Below are positions 17,808 through 25,560 of a stretch of 64,000 bases of DNA, piece after piece; position 1 is the stretch's first letter, and each line of letters starts with the position of its first letter. The notes beneath the pieces are model-generated. The model did no database searches. It was not told the DNA's origin and saw only the letters and a program-made list of their open reading frames with translations. A program made the position numbers and the translations under genes. This DNA is from an uncultured Bacteroidota bacterium (GTDB lineage: Bacteria > Bacteroidota > Bacteroidia > Flavobacteriales > Flavobacteriaceae), in contig CACJYD010000001.1 of assembly GCA_902597545.1 (NCBI GenBank), forward strand, positions 1 to 64,000, written 5' to 3'.

Positions 17808-17993
17808 ATGTCTTTAATAAGTCTTGTTGCAATAGGTCCTTGGCAAATTTTAATTATTGTCGTAGTAATCCTATTTCTCTTTGGTGGTAAAAGAATTTCT
17901 GAATTTATGGGTGGATTTGGAAAAGGAATAAAAGAATTCAAAAAAGAACTTAAAGATGATGAAGAAACGGGTTCTGACTCTGAATCAAAATAA
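17808..17993 (+). CDS. tatA: Twin-arginine translocase subunit TatA/E
   Basis: 61-residue Tat pore component. Short N-terminus, one membrane helix (IGPWQILIIVVVILFLFGGKR, quoted here in part as WQILIIVVVILFLFGG), then the amphipathic helix FMGGFGKGIKEFKKEL and an acidic tail; the FGGKR hinge is diagnostic. Exports folded proteins with Tat signals across the inner membrane together with TatC, which is not in the window. Two bases separate its stop from the convergent DUF4837 gene. Confidence 0.92.
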   Translation: MSLISLVAIGPWQILIIVVVILFLFGGKRISEFMGGFGKGIKEFKKELKDDEETGSDSESK

Positions 17994-17995
17994 TC

Positions 17996-18961
17996 TCAAT
18001 CTTTTTTATAAATTTTAAGTGACTTAATAATAGCTTCTAATTCTATTATATTATCCCTTTTTCTTTCTGATGGTGAAAAGACAAAGCCTTCTAGGTAGAT
18101 CCTCCGTTTATTAAGGGTATCTTTAATAATATAGTTTATAAATGGTCCCCCCATAAAATCACCATTTACCTCCCATGTTCCTCTGGTTTCACTAGAGTTA
18201 AATTGCTTGATTTTTGTTTGGATAAAAAAGGGCTCATACGCTTGTTCAGTAATCATGTAGCTGTTTTCAAGCCTTCCTGGAATATATCGTTTAGAAATTG
18301 AATCTCTTGTCTTTATGACTCCTCTCAAACTCATTTCATCCAAAGAATTGAGCTCAGATATAATAACATTTGATGTGCCATATTTGGTTGGTTTTTGATA
18401 CCATAAAAAGTCTTCTTCCTTTTTAAATAAACTGTATGCTGACGGCATCGTTAACTCAATATTAAATTGATCTTTAATCTCTGAATCTATTAAAACTGAT
18501 TGTAAAATTCTTCTTTGATTTTCAACAACCTCCCCTTTGGAAAAATAAGAAATGCCTGTCTCTTTTGAGGATTTAAGTTGTTCTAAAATTTCCGTTTGAT
18601 TTGTTCCAGAAATTTCTAAAAATACTTGAGGCCTTGCATATTTATTTATAGTAATACTAGAACCTTTTGATTTTCTTTTGTTAATATAAATTATATTTCT
18701 TCCTGTTCTTGCAAAACCTGAAAAAGTATTATAGTCAATTTGGCTTAGAGAAAATCTTTCCTCAACCTGAGGTAACCCTAAATATTCATCAGCATATAAA
18801 TCTCTTATTGTTTTTCCAATTTCAGACTCCCAGTCTTGCTTATCAAGAACCACTGAAACAGAGTGTAATCTTCCAGAGGAAAGGGGCTTATAGTTTGTAT
18901 TACTATTCTCACAGGAAATAATAAAAAAAGATAATACTAGAATTATAGTTAATGATTTCAT
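17996..18961 (-). CDS. DUF4837 family lipoprotein
   Basis: 321-residue lipoprotein with a clear lipobox (FFIISC, Cys17). The rest matches the Bacteroidota family DUF4837: VVLDKQDWESEIGKTIRD near the N-terminus, VSRN-like GRNIIYINK in the middle, and GTWEVNGDFMGGPFINYI towards the C-terminus. Function unknown. It overlaps the end of pgk by 4 bases and so is translationally coupled to it, although no metabolic link is obvious. Confidence 0.85.
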   Translation of the reverse strand: MKSLTIILVLSFFIISCENSNTNYKPLSSGRLHSVSVVLDKQDWESEIGKTIRDLYADEYLGLPQVEERFSLSQIDYNTFSGFARTGRNIIYINKRKSKGSSITINKYARPQVFLEISGTNQTEILEQLKSSKETGISYFSKGEVVENQRRILQSVLIDSEIKDQFNIELTMPSAYSLFKKEEDFLWYQKPTKYGTSNVIISELNSLDEMSLRGVIKTRDSISKRYIPGRLENSYMITEQAYEPFFIQTKIKQFNSSETRGTWEVNGDFMGGPFINYIIKDTLNKRRIYLEGFVFSPSERKRDNIIELEAIIKSLKIYKKD

Positions 18962-20139
18962 GATAATAATGCATTTATTCCAGGAAGAGTTTTTCCTTCT
19001 AAACTTTCGAGCATTGCCCCTCCACCTGTAGATACATAACTCATATTGTTTTGAATTCCAAAAGCCTTAACAGCAGCAACAGAGTCTCCTCCACCGACCA
19101 ATGAAAAGGCTCCTTTATCTGTGCTTTCTGAAATGTATTTTCCGAGTGCTTTTGTACCGTTTGAAAAATTTGGAAATTCGAAAACACCAACAGGGCCATT
19201 CCATAAAATTGTTTTTGATTTTAAAATTACTTTCTCAAAGCTCTTTAAAGTGTTAGGTCCTGCATCCATTCCTTGATAATCATCACCAATATTCATAATA
19301 TCAAAAACCTCACTACTTGAATTATTATCAAAATCCAATGAACAAATTGCATCAAGTGGCAGGTGAATCTTTACATTATTCTTTTCTGCCGATTTTAAAA
19401 TATCTCTACAAATATCTATCATTGAGTCTTCACAGATTGATTTTCCAATGTTACCACCTAGTGCTTTAGAAAAAGTAAACGACATACCCCCTCCTATTAT
19501 GATGTCATCGACTATTTTAATTATGTTTTTTAATATAGGAATCTTGGAAGAAATCTTGGCTCCGCCAAGAATAGCAAGTATGGGTTTTTGTCCTGAACTC
19601 ATTACTTTTTTGATAGCTAATACTTCTTTTTCAAGCAATTTTCCAAAAAACTTATTTGTGAAAAACTTTGATATAATCGTTGTTGATGCATGAGCTCTAT
19701 GGGCAGTTCCAAATGCATCATTTACATAACAGTCACCTAATTGTGAAAGCTGCTTCGCAAAATTAAGGTCTCCTTTTGTTTCTTCTTTATGAAATCTTAC
19801 ATTCTCTAATAATAAAATTTCTCCAGGTTTTAAATTTGAAGCCTTTAGAGTTGAATCTTCCCCAATCACATCATTACTTAATAGCACTTTTTTGTCAAGA
19901 ACCTTTTTAACTGAATCAATTATTTTCCTCATAGAAAATTCATCTTGAAAACCATTAGGTCTTCCAAGATGAGAAACCAAAATACACGAGCCTCCATCCG
20001 AACAAATCTTATCAATGGTTTGTTTTGCAGCTTCAATCCTGCTTGAATCGGTAACTGTATTCTTGTCAATTGGAACGTTGAAATCAACCCTAATTATTAC
20101 CTTTTGATTACAAAAATTAAACTGATCGATTGTTCTCAT
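18958..20139 (-). CDS. pgk: Phosphoglycerate kinase
   Basis: Glycolytic enzyme transferring phosphate from 1,3-bisphosphoglycerate to ADP. 393 residues, standard length. Visible motifs: RVDFNVP (17-23) for substrate binding, SHLGRP, ENVRFHKEE, ILGGAKISSKI and the nucleotide-loop GGGDSVAAVKAFG near the C-terminus. A -7 box lies 10 bases upstream of the ATG. Confidence 0.98.
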   Translation of the reverse strand: MRTIDQFNFCNQKVIIRVDFNVPIDKNTVTDSSRIEAAKQTIDKICSDGGSCILVSHLGRPNGFQDEFSMRKIIDSVKKVLDKKVLLSNDVIGEDSTLKASNLKPGEILLLENVRFHKEETKGDLNFAKQLSQLGDCYVNDAFGTAHRAHASTTIISKFFTNKFFGKLLEKEVLAIKKVMSSGQKPILAILGGAKISSKIPILKNIIKIVDDIIIGGGMSFTFSKALGGNIGKSICEDSMIDICRDILKSAEKNNVKIHLPLDAICSLDFDNNSSSEVFDIMNIGDDYQGMDAGPNTLKSFEKVILKSKTILWNGPVGVFEFPNFSNGTKALGKYISESTDKGAFSLVGGGDSVAAVKAFGIQNNMSYVSTGGGAMLESLEGKTLPGINALLS

Positions 20140-20149
20140 TATATATTCT

Positions 20150-20157
20150 CAAATATA
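20150..20157 (-). promoter_or_regulatory. Putative -7 box for pgk
   Basis: Minus-strand TATATTTG ends 10 bases before the pgk ATG at 20139. Confidence 0.45.
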
Positions 20158-20196
20158 TGGCATTTGTAACATTTTAATATTATTTTTAATTCAATA

Positions 20197-21186
20197 ATGG
20201 AAGCAGATAAAGAACTAAAATCAATTATTAATTCGGGTAGAATACCCAACGCTTTTCTTTTTGAAGGGCCTGCAGGATCTGGTAAGTTAAAATCAGCTAT
20301 TGAGTTTGCTCAAAGCCTTTTTATGCTCAATTCATCTAACAAAAATTTAAATACAAATTTTAGTACAAATCTAGCTCACCCTGATTTTCATATAATTTTT
20401 CCTATACCAAACTCAGAAAAAAAAGCTGAAAATTCATGTGATTTTTATTGCAAAGATTGGATTGAATATGCTGTGTCAAATAATTTAGAAATAAACATAA
20501 AAGGATGGAATGATAAGCTTGATATAAAAAAACAACCACAAATAGGAATAAATACTATTTCAACTTTATACAAGAAATTATCGTTGTCATCTTTTGCATT
20601 AGGGTATAAGGTTGTTCTTTTTTGGATGGCCGACAGAATAAACAATGAAGCAGGCAACAAACTATTAAAATTGGTTGAAGAACCGGGAAATAAAACTGTA
20701 TTTATTTTTATAACTGAGGATAGGGACTCAGTATTAAAAACGTTAGACTCTAGATGTCAAAAAATTTATTTTACGAATAAAAGTGGGACAATCTTTATTA
20801 ACAATGATTTTTATGAAAACTTATTTAGCGAATTAACAAGGAACGCATTTCAAGCAAAAAGCAATAAAGAAAGTTTAGCTAATCTTGTAAAATGGTCTGA
20901 GACAACATCAAAATTAGACCGAGAAGAAATTAAAAGCTTTTTAAAATACTCCAATGAAATATTTAGGCAAGCTTATTTGAATAACATTGGACTGCAACAG
21001 TATGTTAAATTTAAATCTGAATTCAAATTTAACTTTGAAGCTTTTTCAAAATATGTTAATGATAAAAATATTGAGCAAATAAGTGGTCTTTTTGAAGAAA
21101 GCCATTATCACATTAAAAGATGGGCAAATAACAAAATGGTGATGACAAACCTTGCATTTGACCTTACTAAATTAATTCACATATAA
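20197..21186 (+). CDS. holB: DNA polymerase III delta-prime subunit (clamp loader)
   Basis: 329-residue AAA+ clamp-loader subunit. Walker A-like loop GPAGSGK at residues 24-30, the sensor segment SFALGYKVVLFWMADRINNEAGNKLLKLVEEP (typical of delta-prime, abbreviated here by its ends SFALGYKVV and NKLLKLVEEP), and the conserved LDSRCQKIYF. The zinc module is reduced: only CDFYC is visible where four cysteines are common. Diverges from pgk. Confidence 0.88.
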   Translation: MEADKELKSIINSGRIPNAFLFEGPAGSGKLKSAIEFAQSLFMLNSSNKNLNTNFSTNLAHPDFHIIFPIPNSEKKAENSCDFYCKDWIEYAVSNNLEINIKGWNDKLDIKKQPQIGINTISTLYKKLSLSSFALGYKVVLFWMADRINNEAGNKLLKLVEEPGNKTVFIFITEDRDSVLKTLDSRCQKIYFTNKSGTIFINNDFYENLFSELTRNAFQAKSNKESLANLVKWSETTSKLDREEIKSFLKYSNEIFRQAYLNNIGLQQYVKFKSEFKFNFEAFSKYVNDKNIEQISGLFEESHYHIKRWANNKMVMTNLAFDLTKLIHI

Positions 21187-21188
21187 TT

Positions 21189-21212
21189 GTTGTATTTACA
21201 ACACTTTGTTTT
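21189..21212 (+). terminator. Weak hairpin after holB
   Basis: GTTGTA (21189-21194) and TACAAC (21197-21202) form a 6-bp stem with a 2-base loop, too tight to close fully, followed by a broken T-run. Could terminate holB. Weak because the stem is AT-rich. The rest of the 117-base gap to 21304 shows nothing recognisable. Confidence 0.3.
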
Positions 21213-21303
21213 TTAAAAAACTTCTATATTTTTACTTTAACAACGGAAAAACTTTTTTTAAATTAAACCTTAGCTAGCAATACCAAAAGCTCTTAAAAGC
21301 TCT

Positions 21304-22131
21304 CTAAATTGCTTTTTTAAAAATAAATGCGCTTGAGCTATAGTTTGAATTGAAAAGACCCATGACATTTGAGATTAAGCCAATAAACATCCCAAACAAA
21401 AAATACAATTTGTTGTTTTTATATTTTTCCGAAATCATAGAAATGTAAAAAGCATCTAGATAAAGAGGATGTGTATTAACCAGCTTAAATCCAAAATCCG
21501 CCATAACCGATTTTAGTCCATTTGGTGAAAAATGAAACCTATGTCTTGGCACATCGAATGCCGCCCAGACTGATCCATAATACCTTGCGTCAAAAGACAA
21601 ATAATTTGGCAAAGCAATTAAGACCTTAGCATTTTTTGATGTTAAAGATTTTAAACTATACAAAACAGATTCATAATTTGAAACATGCTCCAAAGAATGC
21701 CAAAACATAATGAAATCTATTTTTTTAGTTAGCTCTTCAATAGACCTATAATGTTTTATATTTTGCTTCTTTAATTTGGAAATAGCCAGCTCGTTATTTT
21801 CAACACCAAAACAGTTATAACCTTTATTTAAAAGCTTTAAAACAAAGTCTCCTTTTCCACAACCAAAGTCAACTATATTAGACTTGTGATTTATGTGTTT
21901 TTCGACCATCTTATACTTACTAGAAAGCATTAGTGTTGATGCTTTTGAATAAATTTTTCCAAAAAATGAATTGGATTTTGAGTGAGACAAATATTTGTCC
22001 GAGTTATAATATTTTTGTAATTCCTTAGAATTTAGGTTTGGCTCTGTTTTTAGAACACCTGGCTTATAGCCAGAAACAACAAAACTTTCTTTGCTTAAGA
22101 AATGGTCTTTTATTTTAATTGGTGTTTTCAT
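21304..22131 (-). CDS. Class I SAM-dependent methyltransferase
   Basis: 275 residues from the ATG at 22131. The longer reading to 22203 would run backwards through the parS-like site and the end of mnmG, so I reject it. SAM-binding motif I is IVDFGCGKGDF (about residue 85), followed by the acidic GVENNELAISKL. The downstream MFWHSLEHVSNYESVL resembles UbiE/ubiquinone-type and capsule-associated methyltransferases. The C-terminus has a hydrophobic helix. It follows mnmG by 22 bases on the same strand. Substrate unknown. Confidence 0.85.
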   Translation of the reverse strand: MKTPIKIKDHFLSKESFVVSGYKPGVLKTEPNLNSKELQKYYNSDKYLSHSKSNSFFGKIYSKASTLMLSSKYKMVEKHINHKSNIVDFGCGKGDFVLKLLNKGYNCFGVENNELAISKLKKQNIKHYRSIEELTKKIDFIMFWHSLEHVSNYESVLYSLKSLTSKNAKVLIALPNYLSFDARYYGSVWAAFDVPRHRFHFSPNGLKSVMADFGFKLVNTHPLYLDAFYISMISEKYKNNKLYFLFGMFIGLISNVMGLFNSNYSSSAFIFKKAI

Positions 22132-22137
22132 AGATAT

Positions 22138-22153
22138 TGTTCCACGTGAAACA
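22138..22153. promoter_or_regulatory. parS-like centromere site (left)
   Basis: TGTTCCACGTGAAACA matches the widely conserved chromosomal parS (TGTTTCACGTGAAACA) at 15 of 16 positions, with the CACGTG core intact. It fills the 22-base spacer between the mnmG stop and the methyltransferase start. An identical site in inverted orientation lies on the other side of mnmG. Expected to bind ParB for chromosome segregation. Confidence 0.82.
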
Positions 22154-24025
22154 TTATCTGCCCATGTGAACCAGCATTGATGAAATATCGCTAGGAGATA
22201 CACCGCTTATTCTAGAAGCCTGTGACAAAGTTTTAGGTCTAATTTCCTCAAGCTTTGCTCTAGCCTCTGACGACAGAGATTTTAATTTATTGTAGTTAAA
22301 CTTAGACGGAATACTTATGTTTTCTAAATTTTGAAGTTTTTCAGCATTTACCTTTTCTTTTTCAATGTAGCCAGAATACTTGACTTGAATTTCAACTTGT
22401 TCTATAATGTCCTCGCTAAGACTATTCTCTTTTACATAAGATGAAACTTTACTTAGCTTTAAAATGTCTGCTGAAGTAATGTTTGGTCGAGCATATATTT
22501 TTCTAAGCTTCATTGATTGAGTTATCAAAGCGCTATTTTTTTCTGCTAAGATTGGGTTCACTTCTTCAGGAACGACACTAAGATTAGTAAGAAAATCGAT
22601 AAAAGATTGTGTTTGTTTTTTCTTTCGATTAACAAGGGCCAGACGATCCGAACTCGCGAGGCCTATTTTATGTGAGAGCTCTGTAAGCCTTAAATCAGCG
22701 TTGTCTTGACGAAGGAGCATTCTAAATTCTGCTCTTGATGTAAACATTCTGTAAGGCTCATCTGTTCCCTTAGTAATTAGGTCGTCTATTAAAACCCCAA
22801 TGTACGCCTGATCTCTATTTAATATAAAAGGATCTTTTGAGTTAATTTTTAAATGGGCGTTAATGCCAGCCATCAATCCCTGAGACGCAGCCTCTTCATA
22901 GCCTGTAGTTCCATTAATTTGCCCGGCAAAGAATAAATTGTCGACAAGCTTTGTTTCCAATGAATACTTAAGTTGAGTTGGTGGAAAATAATCATATTCA
23001 ATAGCATACCCGGGTCTAAACATCTTAACTTCTTCAAAACCTGGGATTGAACACAAGGCTTTATATTGCACGTCCTCCGGCAATGAAGTAGAGAAACCAT
23101 TAACATAAACCTCCACAGTACTCCAGCCCTCAGGCTCTACAAATATTTGATGTCTTTCTTTTTCAGCAAAGCGGTTAATTTTATCCTCAATGGAAGGACA
23201 GTACCTAGGTCCTACGCTTTTTATTCTCCCATTAAACATTGGGGAACGATCGAATCCTTCTTTTAATAGGTCGTGGGTTATTGAACTGGTATAAGTTATG
23301 TAACAACTTCTTTGTTTTGACAATTTTGGAGTAGAAGGTAAAAATGAGAACTTGCCAGGGTTTTCATCTCCAGGCTGCTCTTCCATCTTATTATAGTTCA
23401 AAGATCTTCCATCAACTCTTGGGGGTGTGCCTGTTTTCATTCTGCCTGACTTAAAGCCTAATGAAGAAAGATTTTCTGTAATTCCGAATGAAGCTTTTTC
23501 GCCTACTCGTCCGCCACCAAAATTCTTTTCACCTACATGAATTAATCCATTTAAAAAAGTACCATTAGTCAAAATAACAGATTTAGAGTATATTTTTAAG
23601 CCCAATTGCGTTACGACTCCACAGATAGAGTTTTTATCAACCAACAGGCCAACAACTGAATCCTGGTAAAAATCAAGATTAGGTGTTTGTTCAAGCATTT
23701 CTCTCCACTTAGCAGAAAAGACCATTCTGTCGGACTGTGCTCTAGGACTCCAGACTGCGGGTCCTTTAGACTTGTTAAGCATTTTAAATTGTATTGCGGA
23801 AAAATCTGTTACAATTCCACTATAACCACCTAGAGCATCAATCTCTTTAATAATCTGGCCCTTAGCGATACCACCCATAGCTGGGTTACAAGACATTTGA
23901 GCAATATTTTGAAGAGACATGGTAATAAGAAGGGTTGAAGATCCCATATTAGCGGATGCAGCAGCAGCTTCACTTCCCGCGTGGCCTGCGCCAACAACTA
24001 TAACATCATATTTTTCATTAAACAT
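22154..24025 (-). CDS. mnmG: tRNA uridine-5-carboxymethylaminomethyl modification enzyme MnmG/GidA
   Basis: 623-residue FAD-dependent enzyme that, with MnmE, builds the cmnm5 modification on wobble uridine 34. Rossmann loop VGAGHAGSEAA (about 11-21), the segment MSCNPAMGGIAKG, the FAD-site GRVGEKA and FAGQINGTTGYEEAA, and the C-terminal helical domain are all present; length is normal. It starts 2 bases after the ybeY stop. Both flanks carry parS-like sites. Confidence 0.97.
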   Translation of the reverse strand: MFNEKYDVIVVGAGHAGSEAAAASANMGSSTLLITMSLQNIAQMSCNPAMGGIAKGQIIKEIDALGGYSGIVTDFSAIQFKMLNKSKGPAVWSPRAQSDRMVFSAKWREMLEQTPNLDFYQDSVVGLLVDKNSICGVVTQLGLKIYSKSVILTNGTFLNGLIHVGEKNFGGGRVGEKASFGITENLSSLGFKSGRMKTGTPPRVDGRSLNYNKMEEQPGDENPGKFSFLPSTPKLSKQRSCYITYTSSITHDLLKEGFDRSPMFNGRIKSVGPRYCPSIEDKINRFAEKERHQIFVEPEGWSTVEVYVNGFSTSLPEDVQYKALCSIPGFEEVKMFRPGYAIEYDYFPPTQLKYSLETKLVDNLFFAGQINGTTGYEEAASQGLMAGINAHLKINSKDPFILNRDQAYIGVLIDDLITKGTDEPYRMFTSRAEFRMLLRQDNADLRLTELSHKIGLASSDRLALVNRKKKQTQSFIDFLTNLSVVPEEVNPILAEKNSALITQSMKLRKIYARPNITSADILKLSKVSSYVKENSLSEDIIEQVEIQVKYSGYIEKEKVNAEKLQNLENISIPSKFNYNKLKSLSSEARAKLEEIRPKTLSQASRISGVSPSDISSMLVHMGR

Positions 24026-24027
24026 AA

Positions 24028-24450
24028 CTACTGTTTCACGTGGAACATCTCTAAAGCAGAGTCCTCTTTTTTTCTAATCAAAGATTTTTCATCATCAGTC
24101 TTATCATTAAAACCCATAAAATGTAAAACGCCGTGTATTATAACTCGCTTTAACTCATCATCAAATAATGAAGAAAAAGTATTGGAATTATCTTTAACCC
24201 TGTCAACTGAAATAGCAATGTTTCCTTTAATGAGGTTTTTGTTAGACTCGTCAAAGGAAATAACATCTGTATAATAATCATGATTTAAAAACTTGATATT
24301 CATGGATTTAAGGTCCTCATCGTTAAAAAATGCAAATACAAGCGAATCGATAGTGAAGCCTTCTTTTTGACAAAAGGAATTTATCCAAGATGTAATCTTA
24401 GCTTCATTGTTGATCCTAAAATCAGTGTTATACACAAATTCAACGTTCAT
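24028..24450 (-). CDS. ybeY: Endoribonuclease YbeY (16S rRNA maturation)
   Basis: 140 residues from the ATG at 24450 (longer readings use alternative starts and add a non-conserved hydrophobic extension). YbeY is a single-strand RNase in rRNA 3' processing and ribosome quality control. Motif HGVLHFMGFNDK carries two of the three usual zinc histidines; the third is replaced by Lys, which I recall as normal for Bacteroidota. The last residues MFHVKQ are encoded by the right parS-like site. A -7 box ends 9 bases upstream. Confidence 0.93.
   Translation of the reverse strand: MNVEFVYNTDFRINNEAKITSWINSFCQKEGFTIDSLVFAFFNDEDLKSMNIKFLNHDYYTDVISFDESNKNLIKGNIAISVDRVKDNSNTFSSLFDDELKRVIIHGVLHFMGFNDKTDDEKSLIRKKEDSALEMFHVKQ
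24032..24047. promoter_or_regulatory. parS-like centromere site (right), inside ybeY
   Basis: TGTTTCACGTGGAACA, the exact reverse complement of the site at 22138, differing from the palindromic parS consensus at one position. It sits within the last codons of ybeY, encoding FHVK, and ends just before mnmG. Two sites about 1.9 kb apart in inverted orientation argue against coincidence. Confidence 0.82.
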
Positions 24451-24459
24451 AATTTGATG

Positions 24460-24467
24460 CAAATATA
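24460..24467 (-). promoter_or_regulatory. Putative -7 box for ybeY-mnmG
   Basis: Minus-strand TATATTTG ends 9 bases before the ybeY ATG at 24450. It lies back to back with the alkB box at 24505, within a 66-base divergent spacer. Confidence 0.5.
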
Positions 24468-24504
24468 GGCTTAGTAATGAAAAAGAAAAAAAAGACAATT
24501 TTTA

Positions 24505-24512
24505 TATATTTG
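24505..24512 (+). promoter_or_regulatory. Putative -7 box for the AlkB-like gene
   Basis: TATATTTG ends only 4 bases before the GTG start at 24517, implying a leaderless mRNA. Confidence 0.5.
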
Positions 24513-24516
24513 CTTC

Positions 24517-25560
24517 GTGAAAGACCTAAAGTATCTTTTTGCATATACAGTTCCGTTGGCTACGCTAATATCTTTTAACTCATTTGGCATAGGCACCTAC
24601 ACAGCTGTGTTTTATGCTTTTGTTGTTCTGCCTGTTCTTGATGTAGTGTTAGGGAAAAGCTCAAATAACTTAACTGAATCCAAAAGAGAAGAGAAAAAAT
24701 TAAATAAAATTTTTGACTGGATGCTGTACATAAACCTTCCAATTGTATACATATTAATGGTATATGGCTTTAACAAAGTTTCAAGCATAGATTATACTAT
24801 CACTGAAAAAATAGGTTTATATCTTTCGGGTGGAATACTCCTTGCTACCAATGGTATTAATGTAGCTCATGAGCTATGTCACAGAAGAAAATATTACGAA
24901 AAATTTATCGGAAAAGCTTTGTTTTTACCTTGTTTGTACATGCATTTTTATATAGAGCACAACTTTGGACACCATGTCAATGTTGGAACTCCTAAAGATG
25001 GGGCAACAGCAAAATACAAGCAAAGCGTTTATTCCTTTTGGATAACGTCTGTTTCAAAACAATATGTTGATGCATGGAAAATGCAACTTAAGCTTTTAAA
25101 GGGTAGAAAAAATCATTTCTTCTCAACAAAAAACGATATGCTCTGGTACCACATTATTCAACCAGCTTATTTATTAATGGTGTTGTTTTTATTTTCTATT
25201 AATGCCTTTTGGTTCGCATTAATTTGTGGAATTATATCTTTTCTTTTTTTAGAGTGCATTAACTACATTGAGCACTATGGTTTAAAGAGATTTATGACTG
25301 CATCCGGAAGGTATGAGAGGGTTGAAGCTCACCATTCTTGGAATTCTAACCACAACATTGGAAGGATAGTTCTTTATGAGCTAACAAGGCATAGTGACCA
25401 CCACTATAAGGCTTCAAAAAAATATCAAATACTGGACTCATACGACAAAAGCCCTCAGCTACCATTTGGATATCCTGCATCGATACTATTAAGTCTTGTT
25501 CCGCCCTTATGGTTTTATTTTATTAATCCTTTGGTGCCAGCCAAAATGAAAGGTGAATGA
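24517..25560 (+). CDS. alkB: Alkane 1-monooxygenase (AlkB family)
   Basis: 347-residue integral-membrane di-iron hydroxylase, start GTG at 24517. Histidine clusters in order: HELCHRRK, EHNFGHHVNVGTPKDGA, the AlkB-specific NYIEHYGL, HHSWNSNH and LTRHSDHHYKASKKY. These match AlkB alkane hydroxylases rather than fatty-acid desaturases. Hydrophobic segments between the clusters fit six membrane helices. AlkB needs rubredoxin and a reductase; neither is fused or encoded nearby. Its stop overlaps the gltX start (ATGA). Real substrate may be an alkane, alkyl chain or lipid. Confidence 0.88.
   Translation: MKDLKYLFAYTVPLATLISFNSFGIGTYTAVFYAFVVLPVLDVVLGKSSNNLTESKREEKKLNKIFDWMLYINLPIVYILMVYGFNKVSSIDYTITEKIGLYLSGGILLATNGINVAHELCHRRKYYEKFIGKALFLPCLYMHFYIEHNFGHHVNVGTPKDGATAKYKQSVYSFWITSVSKQYVDAWKMQLKLLKGRKNHFFSTKNDMLWYHIIQPAYLLMVLFLFSINAFWFALICGIISFLFLECINYIEHYGLKRFMTASGRYERVEAHHSWNSNHNIGRIVLYELTRHSDHHYKASKKYQILDSYDKSPQLPFGYPASILLSLVPPLWFYFINPLVPAKMKGE

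Noticed and set aside
22132-22203. Longer N-terminus for the methyltransferase
   Set aside because: Would translate through the parS-like site and the end of mnmG; the ATG at 22131 gives a normal start.
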